Of a stretch of 64,000 bases of DNA, positions 26,789-35,937 are shown piece after piece. The notes beneath the pieces are model-generated. The model searched no databases. It saw only the letters and a program-made list of their open reading frames with translations, and was not told the DNA's origin. The position numbers were made by a program, and so were the translations under genes. The first letter of the stretch is position 1, and every line of letters begins with the position of its first letter. This DNA is from Euzebya sp. (GTDB lineage: Bacteria; Actinomycetota; Nitriliruptoria; Euzebyales; Euzebyaceae), in contig NZ_CAXQBR010000089.1 of assembly GCF_964222135.1 (NCBI RefSeq), positions 34,022 to 98,021 on the forward strand. Reading direction: 5' to 3'.

Positions 26789-27301
26789 ATGCCCATCTCA
26801 CCCGTCCGCCTGAACCACGCCGTGCTGTTCGTCAGCCAGCTCGACCGCGCCGAGCGCTTCTACACCGAGGTCTTCGGCATGGAGGTCGTGGCCCGCGAGC
26901 CCCGTGCGAACGCCGCCTTCCTGCGCCTGCCCCGATCGGGCAACCACCACGACCTCGGCCTCTTCGGCGTCGGCGGCCAGAAGCCCCCACGCGGCTCGGT
27001 CGGGCTGTACCACCTGGCCTGGCAGGTCGACACGATCGACGAGCTGGCCGAGGCCCGCAGGGCACTGCTCGAGGCCGGGGCGCTGGGCGGCGAGTCCAGC
27101 CACGGTGCGACGCTGAGCCTGTACGGCGCCGACCCCGACGGGAACGAGTTCGAGGTCATGTGGATGCTGCCCCGCGCCGAGTGGGGCGCCTACGAGAACG
27201 CCGCCCCCGTCGACCGTCTGGACCTCGCCGCCGAGGTGGCGCGCTGGTCCGGCGTGCAGACCGCTGCCGAGCTCACCCCGCGGCTGGGCACCACATCCTG
27301 A
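26789..27301 (+). CDS. VOC-family dioxygenase-like protein
   Basis: The protein has 170 residues and two VOC units: RLNHAVLFVSQLDRAERFY, then LYHLAWQVDTIDELAEA, with the metal-ligand pattern H, H and E in GNEFEVMWML. It resembles catechol 2,3-dioxygenase-like and CatE-type proteins. Its place behind the oxidoreductase and beside a MarR gene suggests a response to quinones or phenolic compounds; that is inference. Confidence 0.8.
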   Translation: MPISPVRLNHAVLFVSQLDRAERFYTEVFGMEVVAREPRANAAFLRLPRSGNHHDLGLFGVGGQKPPRGSVGLYHLAWQVDTIDELAEARRALLEAGALGGESSHGATLSLYGADPDGNEFEVMWMLPRAEWGAYENAAPVDRLDLAAEVARWSGVQTAAELTPRLGTTS

Positions 27302-27320
27302 GGGGCCGACCGGCCGGCCC

Positions 27321-29756
27321 TCACCGGGGGACGCGGCGGACCAGCACCACGGCGGTGAGGGCGAGGAATGCCACGGCGATCCCACCGAGCACCGCCCACT
27401 GGGTCCAGCCGACCACGTCGAACTGCTCGGCGTACGTCGCGAGCAGCGTCGGGGCGGCCCGCTCGGACGACACCTCCCACACGCCGACCAGGTCGACGGT
27501 GCCGGCCGCCGCCTGGAAGGCGTAGCGCAGCGGCATCGCCACGCTGATCGCCTCGCCCACCCCGATCATCGACGCGATCGGGAACAGCCCGCCGGCGAAC
27601 AGCACCTGCGGCATCACCCAGGCCAGGACCAGGTCGTTGGCGGCCTGCGGGTTCGGCGCGAACGACGAGGTGAACAGGGCGAGCGCGAGGCCGACCAGCA
27701 CGCTCAGGACCATCGTGACCAGCACGGCGCCGAGCTGGCCGGCCGACAGGTCCGGCAGCCGGTCGGTCACCCGCAGCACCACCAGCATCAGCACCGACCC
27801 GACCGTCAGCGCGGGCGCGAGGAGGGTCAGCTTCGACAGGACGTAGGGGACGACGCGGAGGTCGACGAGCCGCTCGCGGCGGACGATCGCGAACTCGGTG
27901 ACGATCTCCTGCACGCCGAGGATCAGCCCGAACAGGAACACGCTGAAGGGGAGGAGGAAGACCAGCAGGACGGTCGACCCGAGGTTCGCCGAGTCGGGCT
28001 CGATCAGGCCGGGCTCGAACAGCGCCACCATCAGCAGCGCGAAGGCGACCGGTTGGATGAACAGCGGCGCCAGCCGGTCGCGGTTGCGGACGAACACCGC
28101 GGCGTTGCGCCGTGACAGGGTCGCGAACTGCCGGACCGACCGGCGCACGCCGCCGCGCCGGGTGGCGGAGACCTCGGGGGAGGAGGGTGAGGGGCCGGGT
28201 CCCGGTCCGATCGGCGTCGCCGCGGGATCCGTCGGGGCGCGCACGGCCGCGAAGCGGCTCGCCCACCCCTCCGGCGTGCCCTCCTCCTCCAACCGGGTGT
28301 AGATCTCGTCGAACTCGGCGACCTCGAAGTGGGCGAGGGCGTCGTCGGGGGGACCGGCGAAGGCGAGGTGCCCGCCCCGCGCCAGCACGACCACCTCGTC
28401 GCACAGCCGCACGTTCTTCGTGGCGTGGGTCGTCAGCACGACCGTCGACCCGCGGCGACTGAGCTCCCGCAGCTGGCGCATCAGCGCCGTGTCGGTGGCC
28501 GGGTCGAGCCCCGACGTCGGCTCGTCGAGGAAGAAGACCCGCGGCTCGGTGAGCAGCTCGACCCCGATCGACGCCCGCTTGCGCTGCCCGCCGGACAGCG
28601 CCGAGACGACGGTGTCCGCGTGCGGGGTCAGGCTGAGCGCCTCCATCGCCTCGGACACCGCGGCGTCGCGGGCGGCGGCGTCGGTGTCGTCGGGGAGCCG
28701 CAGCCGCGCGGCGTAGCCGAGGGTCGCCCGGACCGTCAGGTCGGTGTGGATGATGTCGTCCTGCGGCACGTAGCCGAGCACCGCGCGGAACCGGTCGCGC
28801 TGGGCCCGGGCGTCCTGGCCGTTGAACAGCACCGTCCCCGACGTGGGCGGGCGGACCCCCGACAGGGCGTCCATCAACGTCGACTTGCCGGCGCCGGACC
28901 CGCCGACGATCGCGACCATCGTCCCGGCGCCGATCGACAGCGACACGTCCTGGATCAGGTTCACGCCGTCGGCGACGTCCTTGCGGAGCCCGACCGCGTC
29001 GATCCGGATCGCGTGCGGCTCGACGACGGTGGCCATCGCGTCGCCGGCCAGCACCAGGTGGGTGTCAGCCAGGAAGACGTGATCCCCCTCCTTCAGCAGC
29101 TGCCGGGTCACCGGCGCCCCGTTGACGTACGACGCCCCGTCGGTGGAGGTGTCCTCGAGCACCAGACCCTCGGCGGTCCGGGAGATCCGTGCGTGGTGGC
29201 GGCTGACCATCCGCGAGCCGAGCACCACGTCGTTGCCCGGGTCCCGGCCGATCCGGACCGACTGGCCGGGCTGCAGGCCCACGACCCCCCGGAGGGTCTC
29301 GGTGTCGACGCCGTAGTCGGCCTGCGCGCGGTGGCGGGCGCGCAGGGCGGCGGCGCGGGTCACCTGGTCGCGCAGCTGCGGGTGGGCGGCCCCGAGCCGG
29401 TGGAGCACCTCGACGTCCAGGGCCCACAACCGCGCCGGCGTCCGGGCGCGGACCGTGGCGGTGCGGTACCCGCCGCCGGTCAGCGCCCCCTCCCCGAACC
29501 ACTCGCCGGCACCGAGCCGGGCCAGCACCTGGCCGCCGGGGAGCTCGACCTGCACCTCCCCGTCCTCCACCAGGTAGAGGGCGCCGGCGCGGTCGCCGGC
29601 GGCCACCACCACCTCCCCCGGGCTCGCCGCGACGGACTCGAGGGCCTGGGCGACGGCACGCAGGTCGAGCGGGCTGATCCCCTCGAACAGCGAGGTGCGC
29701 TCGACCGCCCGGAGACGCCGGGCCGCCTCGTCGGCGTCCGTCGGCGGTGCGGCCAT
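27321..29756 (-). CDS. ABC transporter with cNMP-binding and FHA domains
   Basis: The protein has 811 residues. ATG 29756 follows AGAGGAGG. In order, it has a cyclic-nucleotide-binding-like domain (about 20-135), an FHA domain (about 165-235, with IGRDPGND and MVSRHHARI), an ABC ATPase (Walker A GGSGAGKST at 285-293, LSGGQ at 387-391, Walker B FFLDEPTSGLDP from 408) and an ABC2-type membrane domain of about six helices from 540. It resembles ABCG-type half transporters such as mycobacterial Rv1747, where phosphorylated threonines bind the FHA domain. The cNMP domain is an extra input. The substrate is unknown. Confidence 0.9.
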   Translation of the reverse strand: MAAPPTDADEAARRLRAVERTSLFEGISPLDLRAVAQALESVAASPGEVVVAAGDRAGALYLVEDGEVQVELPGGQVLARLGAGEWFGEGALTGGGYRTATVRARTPARLWALDVEVLHRLGAAHPQLRDQVTRAAALRARHRAQADYGVDTETLRGVVGLQPGQSVRIGRDPGNDVVLGSRMVSRHHARISRTAEGLVLEDTSTDGASYVNGAPVTRQLLKEGDHVFLADTHLVLAGDAMATVVEPHAIRIDAVGLRKDVADGVNLIQDVSLSIGAGTMVAIVGGSGAGKSTLMDALSGVRPPTSGTVLFNGQDARAQRDRFRAVLGYVPQDDIIHTDLTVRATLGYAARLRLPDDTDAAARDAAVSEAMEALSLTPHADTVVSALSGGQRKRASIGVELLTEPRVFFLDEPTSGLDPATDTALMRQLRELSRRGSTVVLTTHATKNVRLCDEVVVLARGGHLAFAGPPDDALAHFEVAEFDEIYTRLEEEGTPEGWASRFAAVRAPTDPAATPIGPGPGPSPSSPEVSATRRGGVRRSVRQFATLSRRNAAVFVRNRDRLAPLFIQPVAFALLMVALFEPGLIEPDSANLGSTVLLVFLLPFSVFLFGLILGVQEIVTEFAIVRRERLVDLRVVPYVLSKLTLLAPALTVGSVLMLVVLRVTDRLPDLSAGQLGAVLVTMVLSVLVGLALALFTSSFAPNPQAANDLVLAWVMPQVLFAGGLFPIASMIGVGEAISVAMPLRYAFQAAAGTVDLVGVWEVSSERAAPTLLATYAEQFDVVGWTQWAVLGGIAVAFLALTAVVLVRRVPR

Positions 29757-29907
29757 CCGGCCTCCTCTGCTGGTCGGCTGCGGGCAGCCTGCCACCGCGA
29801 CCGGGTCCGGGGAAGTGGTGTCCGCACGTCGTCACATCCGGCGCCGTCACATCTGCGGCTCCCGGTCGTTCTCACGGGTGTCGGCCCCACGCCCAAGGAC
29901 ATCCACC

Positions 29908-32900
29908 GTGCAGACAGCCCGCCTCGCCCGCCTCGCCACCGCACTCCTCTCCGCCGTCGCGCTGACCCTCGCGCTGCTCGCGAGCCCGCCGCCCGCCGCG
30001 GAGGCGCAGGGTCTGCTCGACGGGGGTCTGCTCGACGGGGGTCTGCTCGACGTCGACACGGTCGCCGAGCTCCCCGACGCGATCCTCGACCAGCTGCCGG
30101 TCGACGCCGCCGCCGCGGGTCTGGCGTACGCCCCGCGACTGGTGGAGGTGGAGGTGCCGACGCGCGCCGACCGGTCCGCTCTGGTCGCCTCGGGCCTGGA
30201 CGTGACCGAGCACGCCGGCGACGACCACGTCGAGGTGGTCCTCACCGATCCGGCCCACGAGCAGGTCCTCGACGACCTCGGGCTCGCCTACGAGGTGACG
30301 ACCCCCGACCTGATCGCCCAGGAGCGCGAGCGGATCCTCGCCGACGCCGCCTACTTCCGGCAGGTGCAGGAGAGCCCCCTCCCCAGCGGCCGCACGACCT
30401 ACCGGGTGCTCGACGACTTCCTCACCGAGATGGACCAGCTGGCGGCGGACAACCCCGACCTGGTCAAGCGGATCTCGCTCGGGGAGTCCGTCGAGGGCCG
30501 CGACCTCGCCGGCGTCGAGATCGGCGTCGACGTCAACGCGCCGGAGGACGGCCGGCCGGTCATGCTGATGTTCGGCGCCCACCACGCCCGCGAGTGGCCG
30601 TCGGCCGAGGCGCCGATGGAGTTCGCCCACGACCTGGTGAGCACCTACAACGCCGGCGACGCCCGCACCGTCGACCTGCTGGAGCGGACCCGGGTCATCA
30701 TCGTCCCGGTGTCGAACCCCGACGGGTTCGACGCCTCCCGCACCTCCGGCGACCTGATCGACCTCAACGAGATCGAGGGCGGCGGGACCGTCTCGATCCT
30801 GGCCACGCCCGGCAACGCCTACAAGCGGAAGAACTGCCGGATCGTCGACGGCCAGACCCAGCCGGCCGGCGCGTGCGTGGCGATCTCCTCGCCGGGTGGC
30901 TACGGCGTCGGCATCGACCTGAACCGCAACTACGGCGCGCTGTGGGGCGGTCCGGGTGCGGACTCCCAGACCCCCGGCGAGAACGGCGGGACCGGACCCC
31001 TCAGCCCGATCTACCGCGGCCCGGCGCCGTTCTCCGAGCCCGAGACCCAGGCGATCCGGACGCTGATCTCCACCCGGCAGGTCACGACCCTGATCTCGAA
31101 CCACACCTTCTCCAACCTGCTGCTCCGCCCCGTCGGCGTCGAGCCGTCCACCATCGGTCCCGACGGGCTGCCGGTCGGCTTCGCACCCGACGAGTGCTTC
31201 GAGACCGCCGAGGGGGTGGACGACGGCATGCAGGCCCTGGGCCTGCGGATGGCCGCGCAGACCGGCTACTCCAACCAGTTCGGCTGGGAGCTGTACGACA
31301 CCACCGGCACGACCGAGGACTACAGCTACAACGCCACCGGCGGGTACGGCTACACCTTCGAGATCGGCCCGGAGCAGTTCCACCCGCCGTTCGAGGAGTT
31401 CGTCGCCGAGTACGACGGCACCAGCGAGTCCGCGGAGGCCGTGACGCCGGAGAACGCCGAGTCGCTGACGACCAGCGCCGGTCGTGACTGCGGCGACGCG
31501 ATCGAGCCGGAGTCCGTCGGCGGCGGCCTGCGCGAGGCCTACTTCCTGGCGCTCGAGAACGCGGCCAACACCGCCACCCACTCGACCCTGACGGGCACCG
31601 CGCCGGAGGGGGCGGAGATCGGCGTCACCCGCACCGGCACGTTCCCGTTGTGGGACGGCACGCCGGTGGAGGACACCGTCACCACCTCGATGGTCGCCGA
31701 GGGCGGGGCGTTCACCTACCACGTCAACCCCTCCACCCGGCCGTTCGTCGACTCGCGGCCCTACACCGAGGAGGGCGACCTGCCCGAACCCGAGGTGGAG
31801 GTGACGTCAGAGGAGCAGCAGACCGGCAACACCCAGCCGGTCGGGGCGACGGAGGACATCTCGATCGAGGTGCCCGAGGGCGTCGACTCCCTGGTCGTCG
31901 AGCTGTCCGCGATCCCGCCGAACGACTACGACCTCGAGCTGCTCAGCCCCGACCTGGTGGTCATCGACTCCTCGGCCAACGGCAACACCGATGAGCGGGT
32001 CTCCCACAGCCGCGCCGACGGGATCGCCGCCGGCGAGTACGTCGCGCGCGTCACGAACTTCGCCGCCGTCACCGGTTGGACGATGGACATCACGATGGGG
32101 ACGCTGCCGGAGGGGGAGGGGGCGGACGAGCCGGAGCTGCTGTTCAGCCCGCGGACGCCGGAGGCCTGGACCGTCACCTGCACGATCGACGGCGAGGTCG
32201 TCACCTCCCGTGACGTCATGGTCGACCGCGGCGAGTCCCGCGATCTGGGCGAGGTGTGCGACCCCGCCGCCGTCGTCGGTGGCGTGACCCGGCTGGACGG
32301 TCCCGGCCGTGTCGAGACGGCCATCGCCGTGTCGGCCGACCGCTTCCCCGAACCCGACTCCGCCGGCGCGGTCGTCCTGGCCCGCGGGGACGACCCGAAC
32401 GGGTTCGCCGACGCCCTGGCCGGCGGCCCGCTGGCCGTGGAGCGTGACGCCCCGCTGCTGATCACCGACCCCGACCGGCTGCGCGACGACGTGGCGGCCG
32501 AGATCGACCGGGTCCTGCCGGAGGGCGCGACGGTGATCCTGCTCGGCGGCGAGGCCGCGCTGGCCCCGGCCGTGGAGGAGGCCCTGGACGACGCCGGCTA
32601 CGAGACGGTCCGCGTCGCCGGCGCCGACCGCGTGGAGACCGCCGTGGCGATCGCCGACGAGCTCGGCAACCCCGACACGGTGCTGGTCGCGACCGGGGCC
32701 ACGTTCCCCGACGCGCTTGCGGCCAGCGCCGCCGCCGGCGCGAACGGCGGGGCGGTGCTGCTGACCGCATCCGACGACCCCCACCCCTCCACCACCGCGT
32801 ACCTCGACGAGCACGGCCCCGAACGGGTCATCGCCGTCGGCGGGCCGGCGGTCCGGGCGTACCCGGAGGCGACCGCGGTGAGCGGCGCGGACCGGTACGA

Positions 32901-33201
32901 GACCGCGGTCCTGCTGGCCGAGGAGATGTTCGACGCGCCGGCCGTGGCCGGCATCGCCCGCGGGGACGCCTTCCCCGACGCGCTGTCCGGTGGCGCCCAC
33001 GTCGGCGCGCTTGGCGGCCCGATGTTGCTGACGCCGACCGCGTCGCTCGATGACCGGGTCGGCGGGTACCTGTGCGACGCCGGCGTCGGCGACGTGGTCG
33101 TCTACGGCGGGACGGCCGCGGTCAGCGACGACGTTGTGGGTGCGCTCGAGGACCTGCTCGGGTCTGAGTCGTGCGGCGGGGGTGAGCCGCCCGCCGGGTG
33201 A
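29908..33201 (+). CDS. Secreted M14 carboxypeptidase with CWB2 repeats
   Basis: The exported protein has 1097 residues from GTG 29908, with AAGGA upstream. A signal peptide ends near AEAQ. The M14 zinc carboxypeptidase domain has HHAREWPS near residue 224, DLNRNYGALWGG near 337 and the catalytic glutamate in YTFEIGPEQFHPP near 485. A PPC-like beta domain follows, with three CWB2 modules at about 791-1094 (FADALAGGPLA, ILLGGEAALA, VVYGGTAAVSD). A wall-attached peptidase or amidase is inferred. The extreme N-terminus of the mature protein has three LLDGG-type repeats. Confidence 0.9.
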   Translation: MQTARLARLATALLSAVALTLALLASPPPAAEAQGLLDGGLLDGGLLDVDTVAELPDAILDQLPVDAAAAGLAYAPRLVEVEVPTRADRSALVASGLDVTEHAGDDHVEVVLTDPAHEQVLDDLGLAYEVTTPDLIAQERERILADAAYFRQVQESPLPSGRTTYRVLDDFLTEMDQLAADNPDLVKRISLGESVEGRDLAGVEIGVDVNAPEDGRPVMLMFGAHHAREWPSAEAPMEFAHDLVSTYNAGDARTVDLLERTRVIIVPVSNPDGFDASRTSGDLIDLNEIEGGGTVSILATPGNAYKRKNCRIVDGQTQPAGACVAISSPGGYGVGIDLNRNYGALWGGPGADSQTPGENGGTGPLSPIYRGPAPFSEPETQAIRTLISTRQVTTLISNHTFSNLLLRPVGVEPSTIGPDGLPVGFAPDECFETAEGVDDGMQALGLRMAAQTGYSNQFGWELYDTTGTTEDYSYNATGGYGYTFEIGPEQFHPPFEEFVAEYDGTSESAEAVTPENAESLTTSAGRDCGDAIEPESVGGGLREAYFLALENAANTATHSTLTGTAPEGAEIGVTRTGTFPLWDGTPVEDTVTTSMVAEGGAFTYHVNPSTRPFVDSRPYTEEGDLPEPEVEVTSEEQQTGNTQPVGATEDISIEVPEGVDSLVVELSAIPPNDYDLELLSPDLVVIDSSANGNTDERVSHSRADGIAAGEYVARVTNFAAVTGWTMDITMGTLPEGEGADEPELLFSPRTPEAWTVTCTIDGEVVTSRDVMVDRGESRDLGEVCDPAAVVGGVTRLDGPGRVETAIAVSADRFPEPDSAGAVVLARGDDPNGFADALAGGPLAVERDAPLLITDPDRLRDDVAAEIDRVLPEGATVILLGGEAALAPAVEEALDDAGYETVRVAGADRVETAVAIADELGNPDTVLVATGATFPDALAASAAAGANGGAVLLTASDDPHPSTTAYLDEHGPERVIAVGGPAVRAYPEATAVSGADRYETAVLLAEEMFDAPAVAGIARGDAFPDALSGGAHVGALGGPMLLTPTASLDDRVGGYLCDAGVGDVVVYGGTAAVSDDVVGALEDLLGSESCGGGEPPAG
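30011..30055 (+). repeat. Three tandem 15-bp repeats in the M14 gene
   Basis: GTCTGCTCGACGGGG occurs twice exactly and a third time with its end changed, encoding GLLDGGLLDGGLLDV just after the signal peptide. The copy number could vary by slippage without breaking the frame. Confidence 0.7.
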
Positions 33202-33211
33202 TCGGCGGCGC

Positions 33212-33574
33212 TCAGCCGCCCTCGGCGCGCAGCTCGTCGAGGCGCCGGTCGACGCCGTCGAAGCGCAGGTCCATGGCGTCGAGGCGCTGGTCGAGGCCGT
33301 CGAGGCGCTGGTCGATGGCGTCGAAGCGCTGGTCGACGTCCTGGAAGCGGTGGTCGACATCCACGAAGCGGCGGTCGACCTCCCCGAAGCGCCGGTCCAT
33401 CTCGCGGACCAGGTCCCGGATGGCGTTGAGGATCGCCGTCTCGCTCGTCGCCAGCCGGGTCCGGATCTCGTCGGCCAGCTCGTCGATGCGCCGGTTGGTG
33501 GTCGAGAGCTCCTCGGACACGCTGCTGCGGAACTCGAGCACCATCGTGCGGAGATCATCGATCCGGTCGGTCAT
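33212..33574 (-). CDS. Short coiled-coil protein with seven-residue repeats
   Basis: The protein has 120 residues. After a 50-residue helical start come about nine heptads of the form RFxxVDxRF / RLDxxDQRL, a continuous coiled coil with no membrane segment. The DNA shows matching 21-bp repeats, so the opposite strand also stays open. Such proteins usually oligomerise, but no function can be assigned. Confidence 0.6.
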   Translation of the reverse strand: MTDRIDDLRTMVLEFRSSVSEELSTTNRRIDELADEIRTRLATSETAILNAIRDLVREMDRRFGEVDRRFVDVDHRFQDVDQRFDAIDQRLDGLDQRLDAMDLRFDGVDRRLDELRAEGG

Positions 33575-33680
33575 GGCCAGATCGTAGTCCTCCGCCTCCG
33601 GTGGTCCGATTGGCTGTCCACAGGGCGGCGGCTGCTGTCAGACCTCAACCTCCGCGTCGCGGCAGCCGATCACCCCGGGT

Positions 33681-34307
33681 GTGGCGAGCGGCGGCGGGTT
33701 CTGGCCGGCGGCGCCGGAGCGGCGCTGGTGGCACCACGTCGCGGCGGCGCCGCTCCTCGTCGTGCTGCTCTGGTGGCCCTTCGTGCTCGGTCGCCGGGTG
33801 CCGCTGCTCGGCTGGGTGGACCTGGCGGTGCACGAGTTCGGGCACGTCGCCACCGTCTGGCTGCCGGAGGTCGTGACGTTCGCCATGGGCGGCGGGGCGC
33901 AGGTCGCCCTGCCCCTGACGATCGCCGCCGGCCTGTGGTGGCGGTCGGACGACCGGCTGGGGGCGGGCATCGCCCTCGCGTGGGCGGGCAGCGCCGCGCA
34001 GGACGTGTCGGTCTACATCGCCGATGCGCCGTACCAACGGCTCCCGCTGATCGGCGGGCTGCACGACTGGGCGACGCTGCTCGGCCCCCGGCACCTCGAT
34101 GCGCTGGGCGCGGCCGCTCTCCTGGCCCGCGGGGTGTGGCTGGCCGGCCTGCTGCTCGGCCTGGCCGGGGTGGCCGTCGTCGCGATGGACGGCTGGACGC
34201 GGTGGCGCGAGCGGGACGTGCCCGCGGTCGCCGGCACACCGGCCGGTTGGTCGCTGGACCCGTCAGCCCCGTCGGGAGGGGCAGCGGGCGGACGCGACCG
34301 ACGCTGA
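33681..34307 (+). CDS. Membrane protein with HEFGH motif
   Basis: The protein has 208 residues from GTG 33681; the start is uncertain. There are four to five hydrophobic segments. Near residue 51, DLAVHEFGHVATVW carries an HExxH motif at the edge of a membrane helix, as in site-2-type (M50) zinc proteases. A later aspartate in AAQDVSVYIAD could be a third ligand. It is shorter than typical M50 enzymes and lacks a PDZ domain, so a membrane metalloprotease is only a suggestion. Confidence 0.6.
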   Translation: MASGGGFWPAAPERRWWHHVAAAPLLVVLLWWPFVLGRRVPLLGWVDLAVHEFGHVATVWLPEVVTFAMGGGAQVALPLTIAAGLWWRSDDRLGAGIALAWAGSAAQDVSVYIADAPYQRLPLIGGLHDWATLLGPRHLDALGAAALLARGVWLAGLLLGLAGVAVVAMDGWTRWRERDVPAVAGTPAGWSLDPSAPSGGAAGGRDRR

Positions 34308-34325
34308 TGGGGTGGTGGGCATGGC

Positions 34326-35381
34326 CTACGCGGCCTTCGAGGCCCTCGCTGGCGTCGCCTGTGCGTCGGCGAGGACCCGCCAGTCCCGGGCCATGGCGTC
34401 CAGCAGCACGTCGAGGTCGGGGAACCTGGCCGCGTCGGCGGTCACTGCCAGCGCGACCTCGCCGGCGTAGGAGAAGGTGCACAGGACCAGGCCGATGTTG
34501 CCCTGCAGGTCCATGATCGGGAGCAGCTCCTCGACCCCCGCGCCGAGCAGGTGCAGGTGCACCGGCGGCCCCACCACGTTGGTCGCGATGACGTTCGTGC
34601 CGCGTTGCCGGGCGATGTACCAGCGCCCGAGCGGCGTCGCCGCCAGCCGGACGAGCGGGCCGACGACCGGCGGGCTGCTGGCTGGCCTTCGTGTCCCGGG
34701 TCGTGCGGATCGTGGCGTCGAGCCGGCGGCCCGGATCGGCCTCGGTCAGCGACAGCGGCATGACGATCGTGCCGACCTGGTTGTCGACGGTCTCGGCCCG
34801 GGTGGTCGAGGGGCGGAGGGACACCGCCAGCCCGCACCGCAGCGCCACCCCGTCGACCGGCTCGCCCCGTTGGGCGACCAGGGCCGGGAGGCCCCCGGTC
34901 CACAGGCTCAGCGCGACGTCGTTCACGGTGCCGCCGTGGGCGTGGGCCACCGCCTTGACGTCGGCCAGGTCCATCCGCACGGCGCCGATGCGGTGGCGCG
35001 GACCGGTGGGGGCGTTCAGGGACGTCTGCGGTCCAGCAGCGGCACGCACAGGTCCGCGGCGGTCGCCAGCAGCGCGGCATCGTCGCCGGGGTCGGGCACC
35101 GCCACCTCCCCGACGTGGTGGGCGATGTCGAAAGCGGGGTCGTCCACCCACAGCGGCCGGCCTCGACCCGGACCGGGCAGCTCGAGGCGCTGTCGCAGGG
35201 CGGGGGCGCGCACCAGGCGCCGCGCTAGCCGGGCTCGCACGTGCGACAGGCGGAGCCGGCCGGCGTCGTCGAGCAGCGGTGCGCCGTCGACGAGGGCCAG
35301 CCCGCCGTAGTGGCAGGGCCACTCGGGGGTCTCGAGGCGCAGGAACATCTGCTCGAACGCGCTGAGCCGCGGGATCGCCAT
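34326..35381 (-). pseudogene. WS/DGAT-type acyltransferase, deleted and frameshifted
   Basis: The gene starts at ATG 35381 behind AGGAGG with MAIPRLSAFEQMFLRLETP, a wax ester synthase/diacylglycerol acyltransferase start. It continues to CVPLLDRRRP at 35016. The next recognisable part, SLNAPTG then GTVNDVALSLWTGGL, is in another frame and belongs about 125-150 residues further on, so the HHxxxDG active site is missing. A second frame change near 34690 leads to VVGPPVHLHLLGAG and the normal C-terminus at 34326. The gene cannot make an active enzyme. Confidence 0.85.
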
Positions 35382-35533
35382 CGCGTGCGTGCCTCCTGCG
35401 TGGTGCCACCGGTCGTCGGGGGTCCCGGTCTGGGGCGACCGTGCCTGGGCGGGCGGCGCGCTGCCAGGGCCGGACGTCACTCGCCGGAGAGCCGATCGTC
35501 CTCCCGGGCCAGCCGGCGCCTAGGCTCGGGGTG

Positions 35534-35926
35534 ATGGGCGATCGCAACGTGTTGGGCGGTGACCTGGAGGGTTGCAGCGTCGACCCGGTCACAGGCTGGT
35601 TCCGCGACGGGACCTGCCGGACCGCGCCGGGCGATGTGGGCAGCCACACCGTCTGCGCGGTGATGACGGCGGAGTTCCTCGCCCACCAGCAGTCGATCGG
35701 AAACGACCTGTCGACCCCGCGCCCGCAGTACCGCTTCCCCGGGCTGGTCCCGGGCGACCGGTGGTGCGTCACCGCGCCGAACTGGCTGCGAGCCCACGCC
35801 GACGGGGTCGCCGCCCCGGTCGTGCTGGCCGCCACCAGCGAGCACGCCCTGGCCATCGTGCCGCTCGAGGTGCTGCGACAGCACGCCGTCGACATCCCCG
35901 ACGACCTGCGCGACCTGGAGGCCTGA
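35534..35926 (+). CDS. DUF2237 family protein
   Basis: The protein has 130 residues from ATG 35534. It is a complete, highly conserved domain: GDLEGCSVDPVTGWFRDG, CRTAPGDVGSHTVCA, MTAEFLAHQQSIGNDLSTP and FPGLVPGDRWCV. The conserved cysteines and the small size fit the family. No biochemical function is known to me. It is convergent with the DUF222-HNH gene, with 11 bases between the stops. Confidence 0.85.
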   Translation: MGDRNVLGGDLEGCSVDPVTGWFRDGTCRTAPGDVGSHTVCAVMTAEFLAHQQSIGNDLSTPRPQYRFPGLVPGDRWCVTAPNWLRAHADGVAAPVVLAATSEHALAIVPLEVLRQHAVDIPDDLRDLEA

Positions 35927-35937
35927 GGCCAGCACGT

